A stretch of DNA of 64,000 nucleotides, from positions 13,984,284 through 14,048,283 of the forward strand of contig OX421506.1 of assembly GCA_949126835.1 (NCBI GenBank), in the 5' to 3' direction. Below are positions 48,877-62,000 of this stretch, in pieces (positions within the stretch are counted from its first letter, which is position 1; every line of letters begins with the position of its first letter). The stretch comes from Anisus vortex. Taxonomy: Eukaryota > Mollusca > Gastropoda > Planorbidae. Under the pieces are notes generated by a model. That model was not told where the DNA came from. It saw nothing but the letters and a program-made list of their open reading frames with translations, and did no database searches. Position numbers and translations under genes: made by a program.

Positions 48877-50064
48877 AATTAAGAAAAATTGTTTTCTCTT
48901 TTCTCAATTATTTTTTATTAATTAGCCAGGCTTCTTTCAATGTAAAACAACTATTGTTTCAACTGTTGACATTTAAAATTGTATCTAACATCCTATTTCT
49001 CAAACTCAGTCTTAGTAAAAGTCTTAGTAATTTTCTAACATATTAAAAGCAAAAAAGACTGGTATGTTGTTTTATTGCTATAAATAAATGTTTCTATTTC
49101 TCAAGTTTAAGTAAATGTAAATTTAAAAACACTGAAGTTACTAAGATGTGTTTAATAGTTTGTTTGATAACATTTTAAGTAAAAAAAAAAAACAACTTGT
49201 TAGTATTTAACTGAATAAATAGTCTAGTTCTCATTGTTCTGTACTCATTTAAAAAAATAAACATATGCTGATAAAAATGAAATAATTTTTCAATAGGTTA
49301 GAATACACACATTTAATATCTACAAAACACAGAAAAAGTTATTTATAGTATAAAAAGTGTATTTTTACTGTTTTTTTCATCAATAGAAAATAAGAAAGAA
49401 AAACCTAAACCATCATTTAATTGTAATGTGTTTACAACTTAACATTCAATTTTTATATAAATAGCCCTGTGCACATATAGATATATTTTTACACTTGCAC
49501 ATATTTACGACAGCAGTAATACATTTTTTTGGGAAACCCCTTTAAGATATAAGACTACAATTACATTGTAATAATATAATCAGTAAAATATAGAGCCATT
49601 TATGGTAAATTACTTCCTACTTCTAATGATTAAAATTAGAGAATTTTTCAAGGAATGGTTTTTGTTCCCTTTTTTAATAGTGCATATTTTTACTCAAAGC
49701 AGCTCCCAATTAATAATTTAGAAAATGTATATGAAGCATATTGATTAAAATTAATAATAACAAAGTAACCAAGTTATAGAACTTGCAAGCACTAATGTGT
49801 GTATGATTCGTTTTGAAAATAAAATACCTCTCACACCAGAAATAAAACAATACTGAAATAAATAATTATAATTGCTTTTGGTAGTTTAACATTCTATTTT
49901 TTTTGTATTTAATTAATTGAAATCTCAACTAGTAATTGAAAAATACTGCAAAACAAATTCAATATTCTTGAAAATAAACTGTCAAGCCTACTAACAGATT
50001 CTAAAGTATATTGAGATGTAATCATTATAAATAGTCGCCATTACACGAAGGCAATGACTTGATT
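48877..50064. other. convergent 3' intergenic region (NUBPL / KIF9)
   Basis: About 1.2 kb between the stop codons of two converging genes. It should hold both 3' UTRs and poly(A) sites. I saw no element, RNA gene or extra exon in it. Confidence 0.6.
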
Positions 50065-53000
50065 CTAGTACTGAATTTGCAACATGGTTGGAGGCTTGTT
50101 ACGAATACTCATGGTAGGTGTACCAGGCTGGCGAAGGTAAACCGACTGGGATGGTTTCATGGATGTTCCATACATTTTCTGAGAACATTGAAGTCATTCA
50201 GTCAGAAAACAAAAAATGCATCATATCTTGTGTATTAAAAAGTAGAGTATTCTGTTGGACCAGACTGACCCATAGGGCAGGAGATGCAGCAACTGCAGCA
50301 TTCACCAGTTTCTGTATACTTGGGGATTGTGTGGCCAACACAATGCCCAACCGACTTAACTTTACTCCAACTAAAGTAAGGCACCCATCATAGCTGGGTA
50401 GACTCAGGGGCACCCTACAGCACCGGAAACCAATCCTAGCCTTCACCAGGATTCGAACCCATGACCTTCCATGCGCTAGCCGAACGTTCGGCCACTTTGC
50501 CTTCCCCCCCCCCCCTTATATATTAAGGACAATCCTTATTGTGTACATTTTTTTTAAATATAGTTTCATAAATTAGATAAGTTTAAAATAGATACCCTCT
50601 TTGCTGTTTGAATTTTTGCATTGAAATATGCTGCTGACTCAGGATTATTCATCATCATTTCCATTTGCATGCGTTCAAATTTTTCTTGTTCATCTTCATC
50701 CTGAAAAAAATTACCCTTGCCTCAACTTTCTTTCAAACATTTTCATGCAAAACCTTCATTAAAACAATTAATGAGTATGTTAAATTATCAGAGATAGTAA
50801 AACATATCTGCTCTATAGATTTAGATAAACTGAGTTCTATCTAATGCTCTAAAAATACATACTGCCAAGCTTGTAATAGGGAGAGCAATGCCAAGTTTGG
50901 CACCAAGACCAACATTAAGGCTTGTTTGATTCTCCTCATTTACACCCAAGAAGCTTTCACTATACCAATTGTCAAATTCTGTAATAGTAAAGAAAAGAAA
51001 TATAGTTGTTAGTTTTTAAAAAAAATCAAAGTTAGTAGTTCTTCATAACAGTTCTTCATATTGTGCTATTTATATTTGATGCTAGAGAGAAAATGTGCTT
51101 TTTCGGTTGAAGAGGTTTTCAAAAATAATTTATCAATAAGAAATCAATTTACAACAATAAATGATAACTAGTTTGAGGCATTATTTTGACATCAAAACCA
51201 ACTAGTATGCATTACATTCAGTTCCTTCTGTTTTGTATTATATATTGTTTCTAAACATGATATTTTAGGAGACATTTCTTTTGTAGTTGTTTTTTTTTTG
51301 CCTTTTCTGCTCTTATTTTTCTCCTGGCTATTATTTTATACCTCTGTAATGTGTAGTATATTATATATTATAAGAAAAGAGTCATTCTTCAAGATATATA
51401 ATTTTTTTGTAAAGTGTTCTTGTATTTACAATACAATTAATGCAATAATAATGTATAGATGTCTAGACACCAGATGATCATAGTAATCATACAAATAAAA
51501 TATACCCTGAATAAGCTTAAGCCGACACTGATCCACAAGCTTTTGGCAATAAATAACTTCTGATTTCAAGTTGTGAAGCTCATCATACTTGCTTCTGTAT
51601 ATGACTTTCAAATCTTTTAATCTCTGGATCTCAAGAAATTCATCCTCACTGATAATAATGTCACCATCTTCATTTAGGATCGGCCCTGAGAAACAATGGA
51701 TATTTTTATATCAATGCCTTTTTTTTTACAATTGATGCCAGAATTATTTTTCTATTTTTTTAATCAGATAAACATATTATCTTAAAATATGAATCCCTTG
51801 TAGAAACACTTTGGTTCTCCAAATATTAGGATTGTTTTCAGCAAGTTATAATAACAATCCCCAACTAGAAGGATGGTGTTTATCTATCATGTAGTTTGCT
51901 GTATGTTTTACATACACACATACAGCATACAGTATATACTGGTGTATAAGTTGAGGGAAGTTCTTTTTATCAACAACAAGCTACATTGCCCAGGTGAAAA
52001 AAAAACAGGACTGTATAAGGTGCAAATAAAAATTGTATAAACTACAATTATAAGAAAGCTATAAATCTAATATTTAGATTATAATTTTTTACTGAAGACA
52101 TTAAGGAAAGTAATTTAAAATAAATATTGTACGGTAATCGAGTAAAAAAAATAGGCAAGTATTTTTATTTAACAAAAATCTAAATTGCCCGTAGATTTAC
52201 AATGTCTTTTGTTTTTAAAAGTTAGAAAAAAAATTGTAGAAAAAAAAGGTATAGTCTAACTGGAGAATCGAACCCGGGGCGCCCGCATGGCAGTCCGTTA
52301 CGTTAACCACTGAGCTAGCGAAGACACATGTCCGATGTGAAAAATTATTAGACAGTATATAGGCCTAAATAGGTCAGTGACACAAACTCGCGTGATTTCA
52401 AATTGACCAATGGGGATCTGTATGCATACAAACACTCTCTTTTTATATATACCCGGTATAGATGATGAAATAGCAATAACTCATGGATAAGACAAATGTA
52501 AATCTTAAAGGCCAACTAAAGAGTTTTTCTCTTATAGTTGAATTTGGTAGTAAAAAGTTTTAAAAATAGTTTGTCAAATTTTCAGTTACAAAAAAGGTCT
52601 TTTTAAAAAAAAAAAATGTAATTTAAACAAGTCCAAAGTGACTAGATTTGGAATTTCTAAGGTAAGTAATCATACAGGCCCCATATTGAGGTGATATTTT
52701 ACAGAGGAACAAAGTAAACAAAGCATGACTCACTAAACCCATATGTAACTGTAATTTAAAATGTCAAATGAAAATTTTTAAATGTAATATGAGTTTTTCC
52801 TACATGAGATACACAAAGAGATAGTTTGTAAGCAACATACCATTAGATTCTCTCTGGAACTGGAATTGTTCTAAATTTCCTTTACTATCATCAATTGATC
52901 GTTTGATATTATTGATCTGGTTAGCTAATTCTGAATACTCTTTCTTCTTGGATGCAAGGATAGCTTGTGTTTATATGAAAAAGATATGAAGACAGATTTA

Positions 53001-56000
53001 TTCAACATCATTAATTGTTGCAAAGAAGATTTGAGCATTATTTATACATTTAGTGATTCTAAGTATATATATATTGAAAAAAGCCATAACACTTCAACAA
53101 TTTTTTAGGCCTTTTTTTTTAAAAGCTTGGAGAAATTTTTTGTTATTTAAAGAAAAAAGTTTTTTTTTTACCTTTGTTTTCAATTAGAATACGATTAATT
53201 TCACTGCCTCGATCTGCCTTGAAGTCTTCAAACGCTGAAGTTCTACTTGGAGGTGTGCTGGTTAAAAAGAAGATTTTACATTTAAAAAATTTGATCACTA
53301 TTTGATTCAATATTTAATAAATATGTAGACTAATAGGCCCTACCTTGAATTTTTATAGAGGAATAGAAAAAACAAGGATTGGTAACTTATCATGTAAAAA
53401 AATATATTTATGAGTAAGTCCAAATGTTTTTGTTTAAATATGATTAAAATTAATGCATCTAAAATATTAGTTTCAGACTCTAAGATGCAGATATTTTAAA
53501 CTAGGTAGTATAAAATCCTAAAGCATTATCAGAAACATTCTGGTTTATTTTTAATGAATATTTTAGTTTTAAAGTACAAATTAAATACTATGATTTGTAG
53601 TTATTATACAATTTGAATGTGAATGTATAGGTATCTGGAAATTGTTGTCAAGAACATAGGAATGTAAATGTCAGATAAATGTAAAATTTAAAATTAAGAC
53701 ATTACATTGGTTTTAATTTGTCATAAAAATATGCAAAAGAAAAGAAAAAACAATGAAAAGTATGAAAATATTTGTAAAAAGAATAAAAGTAGGTTTAGTT
53801 TAATTTATATGTAGTCATTCTTACTACTACTCTATTTCAAAAGCCAATTTGGGCTAAAAATAACAAAAATTATTTTCCAGGAAACAGAAAAGCAGAATAA
53901 AAGGAAAATGCAATCAAATGTTAATAAAGAAAGAATTTTCTTAATTGATTTTAAAATGACATTAAATTTTTTATTCTATCTAAATACCAGTTTTAATGTC
54001 ATTATTTTAAAAAAAAAGAACTATTAAGAATCTAAAAGAAAATTAATACTAATTAAAATTATGATTGCCAAACATGTGGTTAATTTAATTAACACTTATT
54101 CAACTATAAAAACACCAAAGTATTGCATACTCTGGCCTTAACTTTGTTTTTGATTTTTCTTCTTCTTCTTCATCTCTGCTAAGGGAAAAATTTACATTTT
54201 CAATTTTAATATGAGCCAGTGAAAAAGTATTGAAAAAAAATCATTTTAAAAGTGAACATATTTTTTTACAACAGCAATACTTTGTAAGTTACAACTACAC
54301 CATAAGAGATTTCCTCTAGTTCAGAAAGAATGTGTTGGCTAGGATCAAGAAATGTAAGAAAGTCCAATAACAGTATCCAACCAAGCTATTGTTCTGGGGT
54401 ATTCAAATATTATAGAAATGTAACTAACTATACTGCAATACCCTAATCCAAATGTTAGGATAATTAATTAACATTTTAAAATAAAAAGAGATGACTCTGA
54501 TATACAAATAGGCTTTCTGTATCCATGGATGTCAAAGCTGGCAAGAAAGAGTAAACACTCATTCATCTAGAGTACAACATGTGGGCTAATGCATGCCTCC
54601 AGGACCAGGCAAAGCCCTCCACTGGTTTGTTCCGGGGTTGTGGGCTTGGTGGTAGGTAAGGAAGGGCACAAAACATAAAATAGCTACCGGTAGATCATTG
54701 GGAAAAGATGGTGGCCAAAAGCGTTATGCGTTCAAATAAGACAGTTGCAGGGTCCATCTTATGACTTGGTCTTTACACTGTAAGTATAAGAGGAAGGTCC
54801 CATCTCATTAATGGTCAAAATACTGACAATGGGTAGCAGAATCCATGCTCTGTTAGTGGGAAGCTGTGGGAGCATGTGGTACTCAACATGCAACATGTGT
54901 CCTATAGAGAGGTAGAGCGGAAGGTTTAACTCCACCCCTTAATGTTAGCTGGGCCCTTGCTCTCAATGTGATTCTCTAAGGCCCTGCTTTGGCACTGACC
55001 TAGAGTCCTAAGGGAGTTTAGAAACCTATATATCAGTAAATGAATTGTGTATCATATAGAAACACTTATGCTGTTTATTGTATTATATTTTAAAAAGGCA
55101 TTGCTCAAACAATAAACCAAATAATTTAAGAAATATAAATAAATTAATTTACCTTTCAGTTTCCTCAAGCCTAAAAAATATGTGAAACAAACTATAAGAC
55201 TACTGAATGAATACAATGAAAAATGATAACTAAATGATTCAAAGTCAACAATTTTCTATAGTTTTCATTCATAATAGAATAAGACAAATGAGGATGTTGC
55301 CAACCTTGGTTTTATAAAATAAAAGAAGGAAAAAGAGGATGTTGCCAACCTTGGTTTTATAGGTCTGTCAGCACCTCTAGAGATATTGTCTGCTGAGCTA
55401 ACTGGTGAAGCTGACGCATCAATATCTCTTTCTTTTGATTCCAGTTTTTCTACACCTGGAGAATCAGCCTTATGCTCTCCCTTGGCACTATGGGATGGAC
55501 TTGAAGCTGGTTTTCCAGATACAGGGCTTCTTAAAAATTGAAAATGAAAATGATAAAAATTCTTTTTTTTTGCAATGCAAAAAATAACTTGAATGGAAAA
55601 GCAACAATAAAGTTTATTACCACCACCCCCTTTCCCCAAAAGAAGCAATTACAAACTTATAAATAAATGTTACATGTCATCATAAAGAAATTTAAAACAC
55701 ATACAGATAGACTAAATATGTTTTATTAGTAAAGAAAAAAAAGATATTCTGTTATACGTATTTGTAATAATACCCCACAAACTGGTATGAAAGTCAGCAA
55801 ACAGATTTTCCACTAGAATCAAAATAGTTAAAAAGAATAACTTTTGATATTTTAATTGATGTTTTATCAGTGAAATTTTCAAACTTAAATGGTTTCTAAA
55901 AATTACTTTAATGATTTGTGATTTTGAATGCAGTTGCACAAGTTCATTGAAATATGTTTACCTCATTGCTATTTTTAGATTTTTTTCACCAATCAATAGA

Positions 56001-59000
56001 CAAATTAATTGGCGTCTGAAAACCGCATTTAACCAGGGACAAAGTTACAGCCCCTCACTGGAAAACAATCCTGGGTTTGCCCCTTGCCTAAAACTATATT
56101 TTTTATTTTGTCTGCTTCAGCACTACTTCTCAGTGTAGCGTTACATTTACACCAAGGATTTAATTCTCTGAGAACCACTCATTGTAGCGTTACATTTACA
56201 CCAAGGATTTAATTCTCTGAGAACTACTTACAAAGATTCCTTTGAATTTTTCTTCTTTTCTCTTTCTCTCTCTTTCTTTTTAAGCTGAACAACTTGAGAT
56301 GACTCTGCTCTTAACAGCTTAGAAGCATGACCAACACTCACACTGCCCCCTTCAATTTCTCCTACAGTGTTCAGCTCATCTTGAACATTGAGGCCAGCCT
56401 ACAATTTATGTTGATATATGTTTTTCATCAGAATGGAAAAAGAACAACTTACAAAATAAACTTATCTGAAAGTGTATATAAGTAGATACCTAAATAATAT
56501 CATTTTCTTTTATATTTTAACAAGAGATATTATAAGTAAAGTGTTTATGTCTCTTTTTAAAACAAATGATCCTAAAAGAAACATTTAGATTTTTTTTGTT
56601 CACTTTTGGTGTGTACATTACTTATAGCAGCACAAAGATGACCAGGCCTAAGGACAAATTATTTTTTTTTAACTAAACTTTCTATGAAGGTAAATGTAAT
56701 TATAATTCAATTAACTTACAATTTACAAAATATTTTATTTATAATTGCTGATTAGGTAATACAATTGTTAATATTTAAAAAACCACCCATATCATGAAAT
56801 AAAAAAAAACATTTTGTAATATAAAAAAACAAACAACTTTAACAAATATTTTTGCAAAATGGTTTTTAAACACTAAACCAAACAAAAATTAACAAGTTTA
56901 TATAAAATATGTATTGTACATTTTTTAAGCTTATTAGGTAAATGTATTTACATTTTATAACGAGTATTTAAAACGTATTCTGGGAGAAAGTGAGTTTTTT
57001 TCTTTTGACATTACCACTTTTCATTTCTATAAACTCTTTAGTGGCTGTGGAGTTGTAAGTTTAAACTACAGAAACATTTATCTACTTGATACACATTACT
57101 TTGGGGGCATGGTGAGCATGTTTGGCTGGCTTAAATCCTGGTGAAGGCTAGAAGTTTTCCTGGGTCTCAAGAGTATCTCTGAGCATACTCATCTCTGATG
57201 GGTACATGACATTAGTAGGGGCAAAGTAAAGGTGGCTGCTGGCATTATGCTGGCCACACAATCCCCTAGTATGACATGGCCATGGAAAGTGGCGAGCATT
57301 GTTACATTGCAGGCAATATAGTAACTTTTAAACAAATATCTAAACCTTGTTTTATTGTTTTTAAATGTATTTGGTGCATTAGCACTATTCTATGTCCATA
57401 GTAACGTTTCCAAAACACTTACTTAAATCAAATATTAAATATTGTTAGTGCAATCTAAAAAAAGCAAAGCATGCATACACATAAATATATATATTGGCTA
57501 GTTTAACTGTAAATATTTTATGGAATATAGGCCAACTGATCTACACCAATATAAATTTATAATGGTGCACAATTTTTAAAGATGGTGCTAGATAAAGTAG
57601 TAAACTTACACTCATTTACAAGTTATCAAAACAATTACAGACAAATTACTGACAAATGTCCATCATAATGAAATAGATTTTAAAAAAAGGGGAGTAATAA
57701 TTTTTTTTGTATAGCTTTAAATTTAAATAATAGGCAGGTCTTTTAGTCAACAACCAACAGTTCTGGACTTCAGACAAAACTACAGACATAATTTTTTAAG
57801 TTATTTTAGTGCCATGTACAACATTTGATTCCCCCCCCCCCACACACACACTCTTACTCCATCCCTTTAACTAGTTTAATTTATGCCTAGAATAGATAAA
57901 GGAATTATGCTAGACTGTAATCAACTTATCTTTATTTTCCTACAAAAAATGAAACATTTTAAACTTTAAAAATCATATTTTTTGTTTATAAGAATCATAC
58001 TTAAGGATATAATAATAAACTGCTTTAGTACCTATATATAAACATACAAAAAGAATTAATAGCTTATATATTTATATTTCAGACTATTACCACACACACA
58101 CTTATATATATATATATTATATAATATACTTAATATGTAAATATATATGGAGAGGGTGAGACCTACTGAAATGTTTAAACAACTGATTATGAACAAAACA
58201 CAAAAGGTGTAGATTAAAAATAGCACCAACATAATTACCAATATAATTACCTCAGATTTTTTTTTCATTTTTTCATTAATTTTCTTCATATCTGCACCAA
58301 CATTATCTAAACCCTGTTAAAATTCAGACAGACTTGTATACTAATAAGCATCTCATTGAAATGGATCTAGCTCGCACAGATAGCGGCTAATAAATTACCA
58401 TTAATACCATGATTCCAATGCATTATCTCCCAGCAGATAAAAAGTCCAAAACAAAAGTGTTGTGAATTGATGGATTTAAAATGAAAAAAATATTTTACTT
58501 AGCATTTCTCACAGCCAAAGACTGTGGCAAAAGGTTACATCTTTATTTTTATCTTTAAATTTTATACCTTTGTGGCATTGTATGTGGGGAAATATACATG
58601 TCTGAGCTTACAGAAAATACTAACCTGTTGCACTGAAGCAATATTCTGTAAATCAATTCTATTTGCAGCAGCAAACTTTTCCTTTAATCTTGTTTCAATG
58701 TCCCTTTCAGCTTCTCTGGAAAAAAATTTTTGTAAGTTTATTTAAGAGTAGAAATGAAGTCAAACCCTGGTTTACAGGATTAATGGGAATAATTAATTGT
58801 ATGCACATATTTTTATGTACATAATATAATTCATTAAAATAATTTTGTAACTTCTTTGTTACAAATACAATAAATTATTGTTATTGATTTTATTTACATT
58901 TTCTTCATTCAATACCATTAGTTTAAGAGAAAATGTTTATAATGTCAATAATTTTTATGATAACCATTCAAATTTTATGGTTAACATTATTACCAATATT

Positions 59001-62000
59001 AGATAAATGGAATCATCCTTAATAAGGCCTCAAATAACACATAGACCATCAAATCACAGCCCGTTATATAGAAGGGTGGGTAAAAAAAAAAGTAGAATTT
59101 ATTTAAAATGTATATAAAAACAAATACAATTTATAAAAAAATCAATACTATGAGATTATGTTATTTTTCATCTAATATAATATCATAAAATTTATTACAC
59201 AATAAGAGTCAATTTACAATGCAAATTATATAAAGGAGCTTTATGCTTCACATTTTTAAATTTACTTTTCAGCAATCACTTTTTCAGTGGCATTAACATA
59301 TTATTATTAGCATTATAACTTACCTAAAAAGTTCTTTAAAAGCATTGTATGTTCCATTGATTTGTTCTAAGTTGATAATCTAAATTTAAAGTGAAAAAAA
59401 AAAAGATCATCATCATTGAGGTTCCAAAGTCCATACAATCATTTACTACTGTAATGTACATCAAGATGTTTTAAGATGTACTGAGCTATGAAATTCTCAA
59501 GATATATACCGGTATATACAAATATTAATACTGTGTTTACGTGCATATAGGTTGCTCTTTTTAAAACAAAAAATGTTTAAAACCCACCCAACATAGTCAC
59601 CATAGACCATCTATAATATATCCCTAAACTTGTAGAGGTCAAAGTGCACTTTCTTGAAAACCCAATTAAAGCTACAGGCCTACAGACTACTAAGGGCATG
59701 TTTACCATTCTAAGAAAACCGCGTCACTACCAGGGGCAAAGCCACAGGGCGGGGATGAGGAGAGCTAAGCCTACCCCCCCCCCCCCTGAAAATAAAAAAT
59801 AATAATTTTTCAACAGATTTTTTTAAAATATGTACAAAATTTGCTTAAAATTTGGTAATGTTTGACATGCAAAAGTTCACCCCCCCTCCGCCCACTCCCC
59901 CGGTATTTGGTAAATATTTGTCACACAAAAGTTCAGCCCCCCCCCCCTGGAAATAATTTCTAGCTTTGCCCCTGGTCACTACACAAAACTTTAAAATGGT
60001 TTTACATCTCTGATTGGTAGAATGCCAAATTTGAGGACATTTCAGGGGAACACTGATTGAAATCTAATAAAAATAATGTATATAGAAATACTGTTTGAAA
60101 TGGTAAGTTAATTGTTTTCTCGCGTAAACATGTTTGAAATCATTAGGAACAACTAACTGGTAATGGTAATTCAGGCGCTTGTACTAGAATAGTGCATCTA
60201 TCCTCTCTATTTAACATTTTAACACTCTTAGTGCATTATTGTTTCATGTTTCAATGTGGAGTTTGGGTTTTGGGGCAGGATAAAAAATTGCAGCTGAAAA
60301 TGAAGATCTTTTAATGTCTCTAAGTCTAAGTTAAGTGACTGCTTAATATCAAATTCCTTTAATGTCTGAGGCAAAATATTCCATAATATAGAAGGATTAA
60401 AAATAGCATACTCCAAAAGACTTGCACTTACATCTGGTTTGTCAAGCTCATCATCTAAAAATCGTCGAACTTGAGATCTTATTTCATTTTTCTGTTGCTC
60501 AGATAAGGGCTCATAGGAAATTGATGTCCGATTTGTCTAGAAAATATATTATTAGAATTTGTTAGCAATATATTTTAAAATATTATATCCATAACAAATA
60601 ATTACAAATGCATTATGTGAAAATAGTTTTCAACATATAACATCTCCTATATTGTGATTTTCCTTATCTGATATTTACATTTCATTAATCCTATAGCCAT
60701 GTTTACTTTAAACTGATGTCATATATATATATGTATTTTCTTGCAAATATATGTATACTTGTTTTATAGGCCTATGTATATAAGTTAGGGAAAAAACTAA
60801 CATGTATTTGCCTCCCCAAGATGTATTTAACTTAAAACAGACTGCATTGATTCAAGTTTATAAAATTCAGATTTTTTAGCTTTTGTCTATCTAGCTATAT
60901 GACCTGTGATACTTTTTATGACACTTCAATATTTCTTTCACATATTTACTTCACATAGTTATAGCTTACCAATGTATCATGCATTGCAAGTTCCGATTTT
61001 AAATGTTGTATTTCCTGTTGCAATTTCTTTACCAACAGCTAAATGAAAAAAAATATTAAAAATGAAATTAAATAAAAAATGAATCAGTTATTTCACTAGA
61101 AATGAAATGATTGTGTTTTCTATAGCAGCATATAGTTTTATTGTACTTACAGCAGGGTCATATATTTCATTAATGCATGGCTCACTAGCAACACACATCA
61201 TTCGAGTGGAGAATCTCAAAGTTGACACCTAGGTATATTTTCCAAAAATAAGAACCACAAACATTTAAAGAAAATTGAAATGTTATAAATTTAACTGAAA
61301 TAAATTTAACTAAAAATGCTAGACTTGTTTCCTTTAGAAGCATTTTACTTTTTGTGCAGTTTCTTTGTCTTTAAATGTCTCTCCTGGCTTTTTTTTTATC
61401 CCTCTTCTTTTTTATTATTTCTTTTCTCTTATAAGATTATACACTCTATATACTAACAACTATAGAAAACATGGAAAACTAAGCTTAGAACAAATCCAGA
61501 AAAGTGCTTTGAGTCTCATTATTTTAATTACAATTGAACGTTCACAAGTAACAAATGTGACACATATAGTTAAATCAATAAACCTAGAAACACAAGAGGT
61601 AAGAAGTGCAAAGAGCAATGTAGTAATAATTGATGAAGCATTAAATTCTAACTTATAAATACAATAAAATAACAATCTAATACAATGCTCAGATAGACAA
61701 AAGATAAAAACAATCCACTTATTTTATATGCAAGAAACAATGCATATACCTTATCTTTCTTCCCAAGGAACATCTGGGCATGGAATGGGTTGCCTGAACA
61801 AGCCAGGAAAACCAATAACTTAACATCATTAAAATTAAAAACACTATTTAAAATGCAAGACTAGACCCAGACCACAGATGAGCATAGGATGCAATGATCT
61901 TCTTTCTCTAACATATAAGATGACATAAGAACTGGACAAAACAAATTTGTTCCACAATAAGAATAAACATTATAACAACTCTGTCAGCATACCCTTTATT

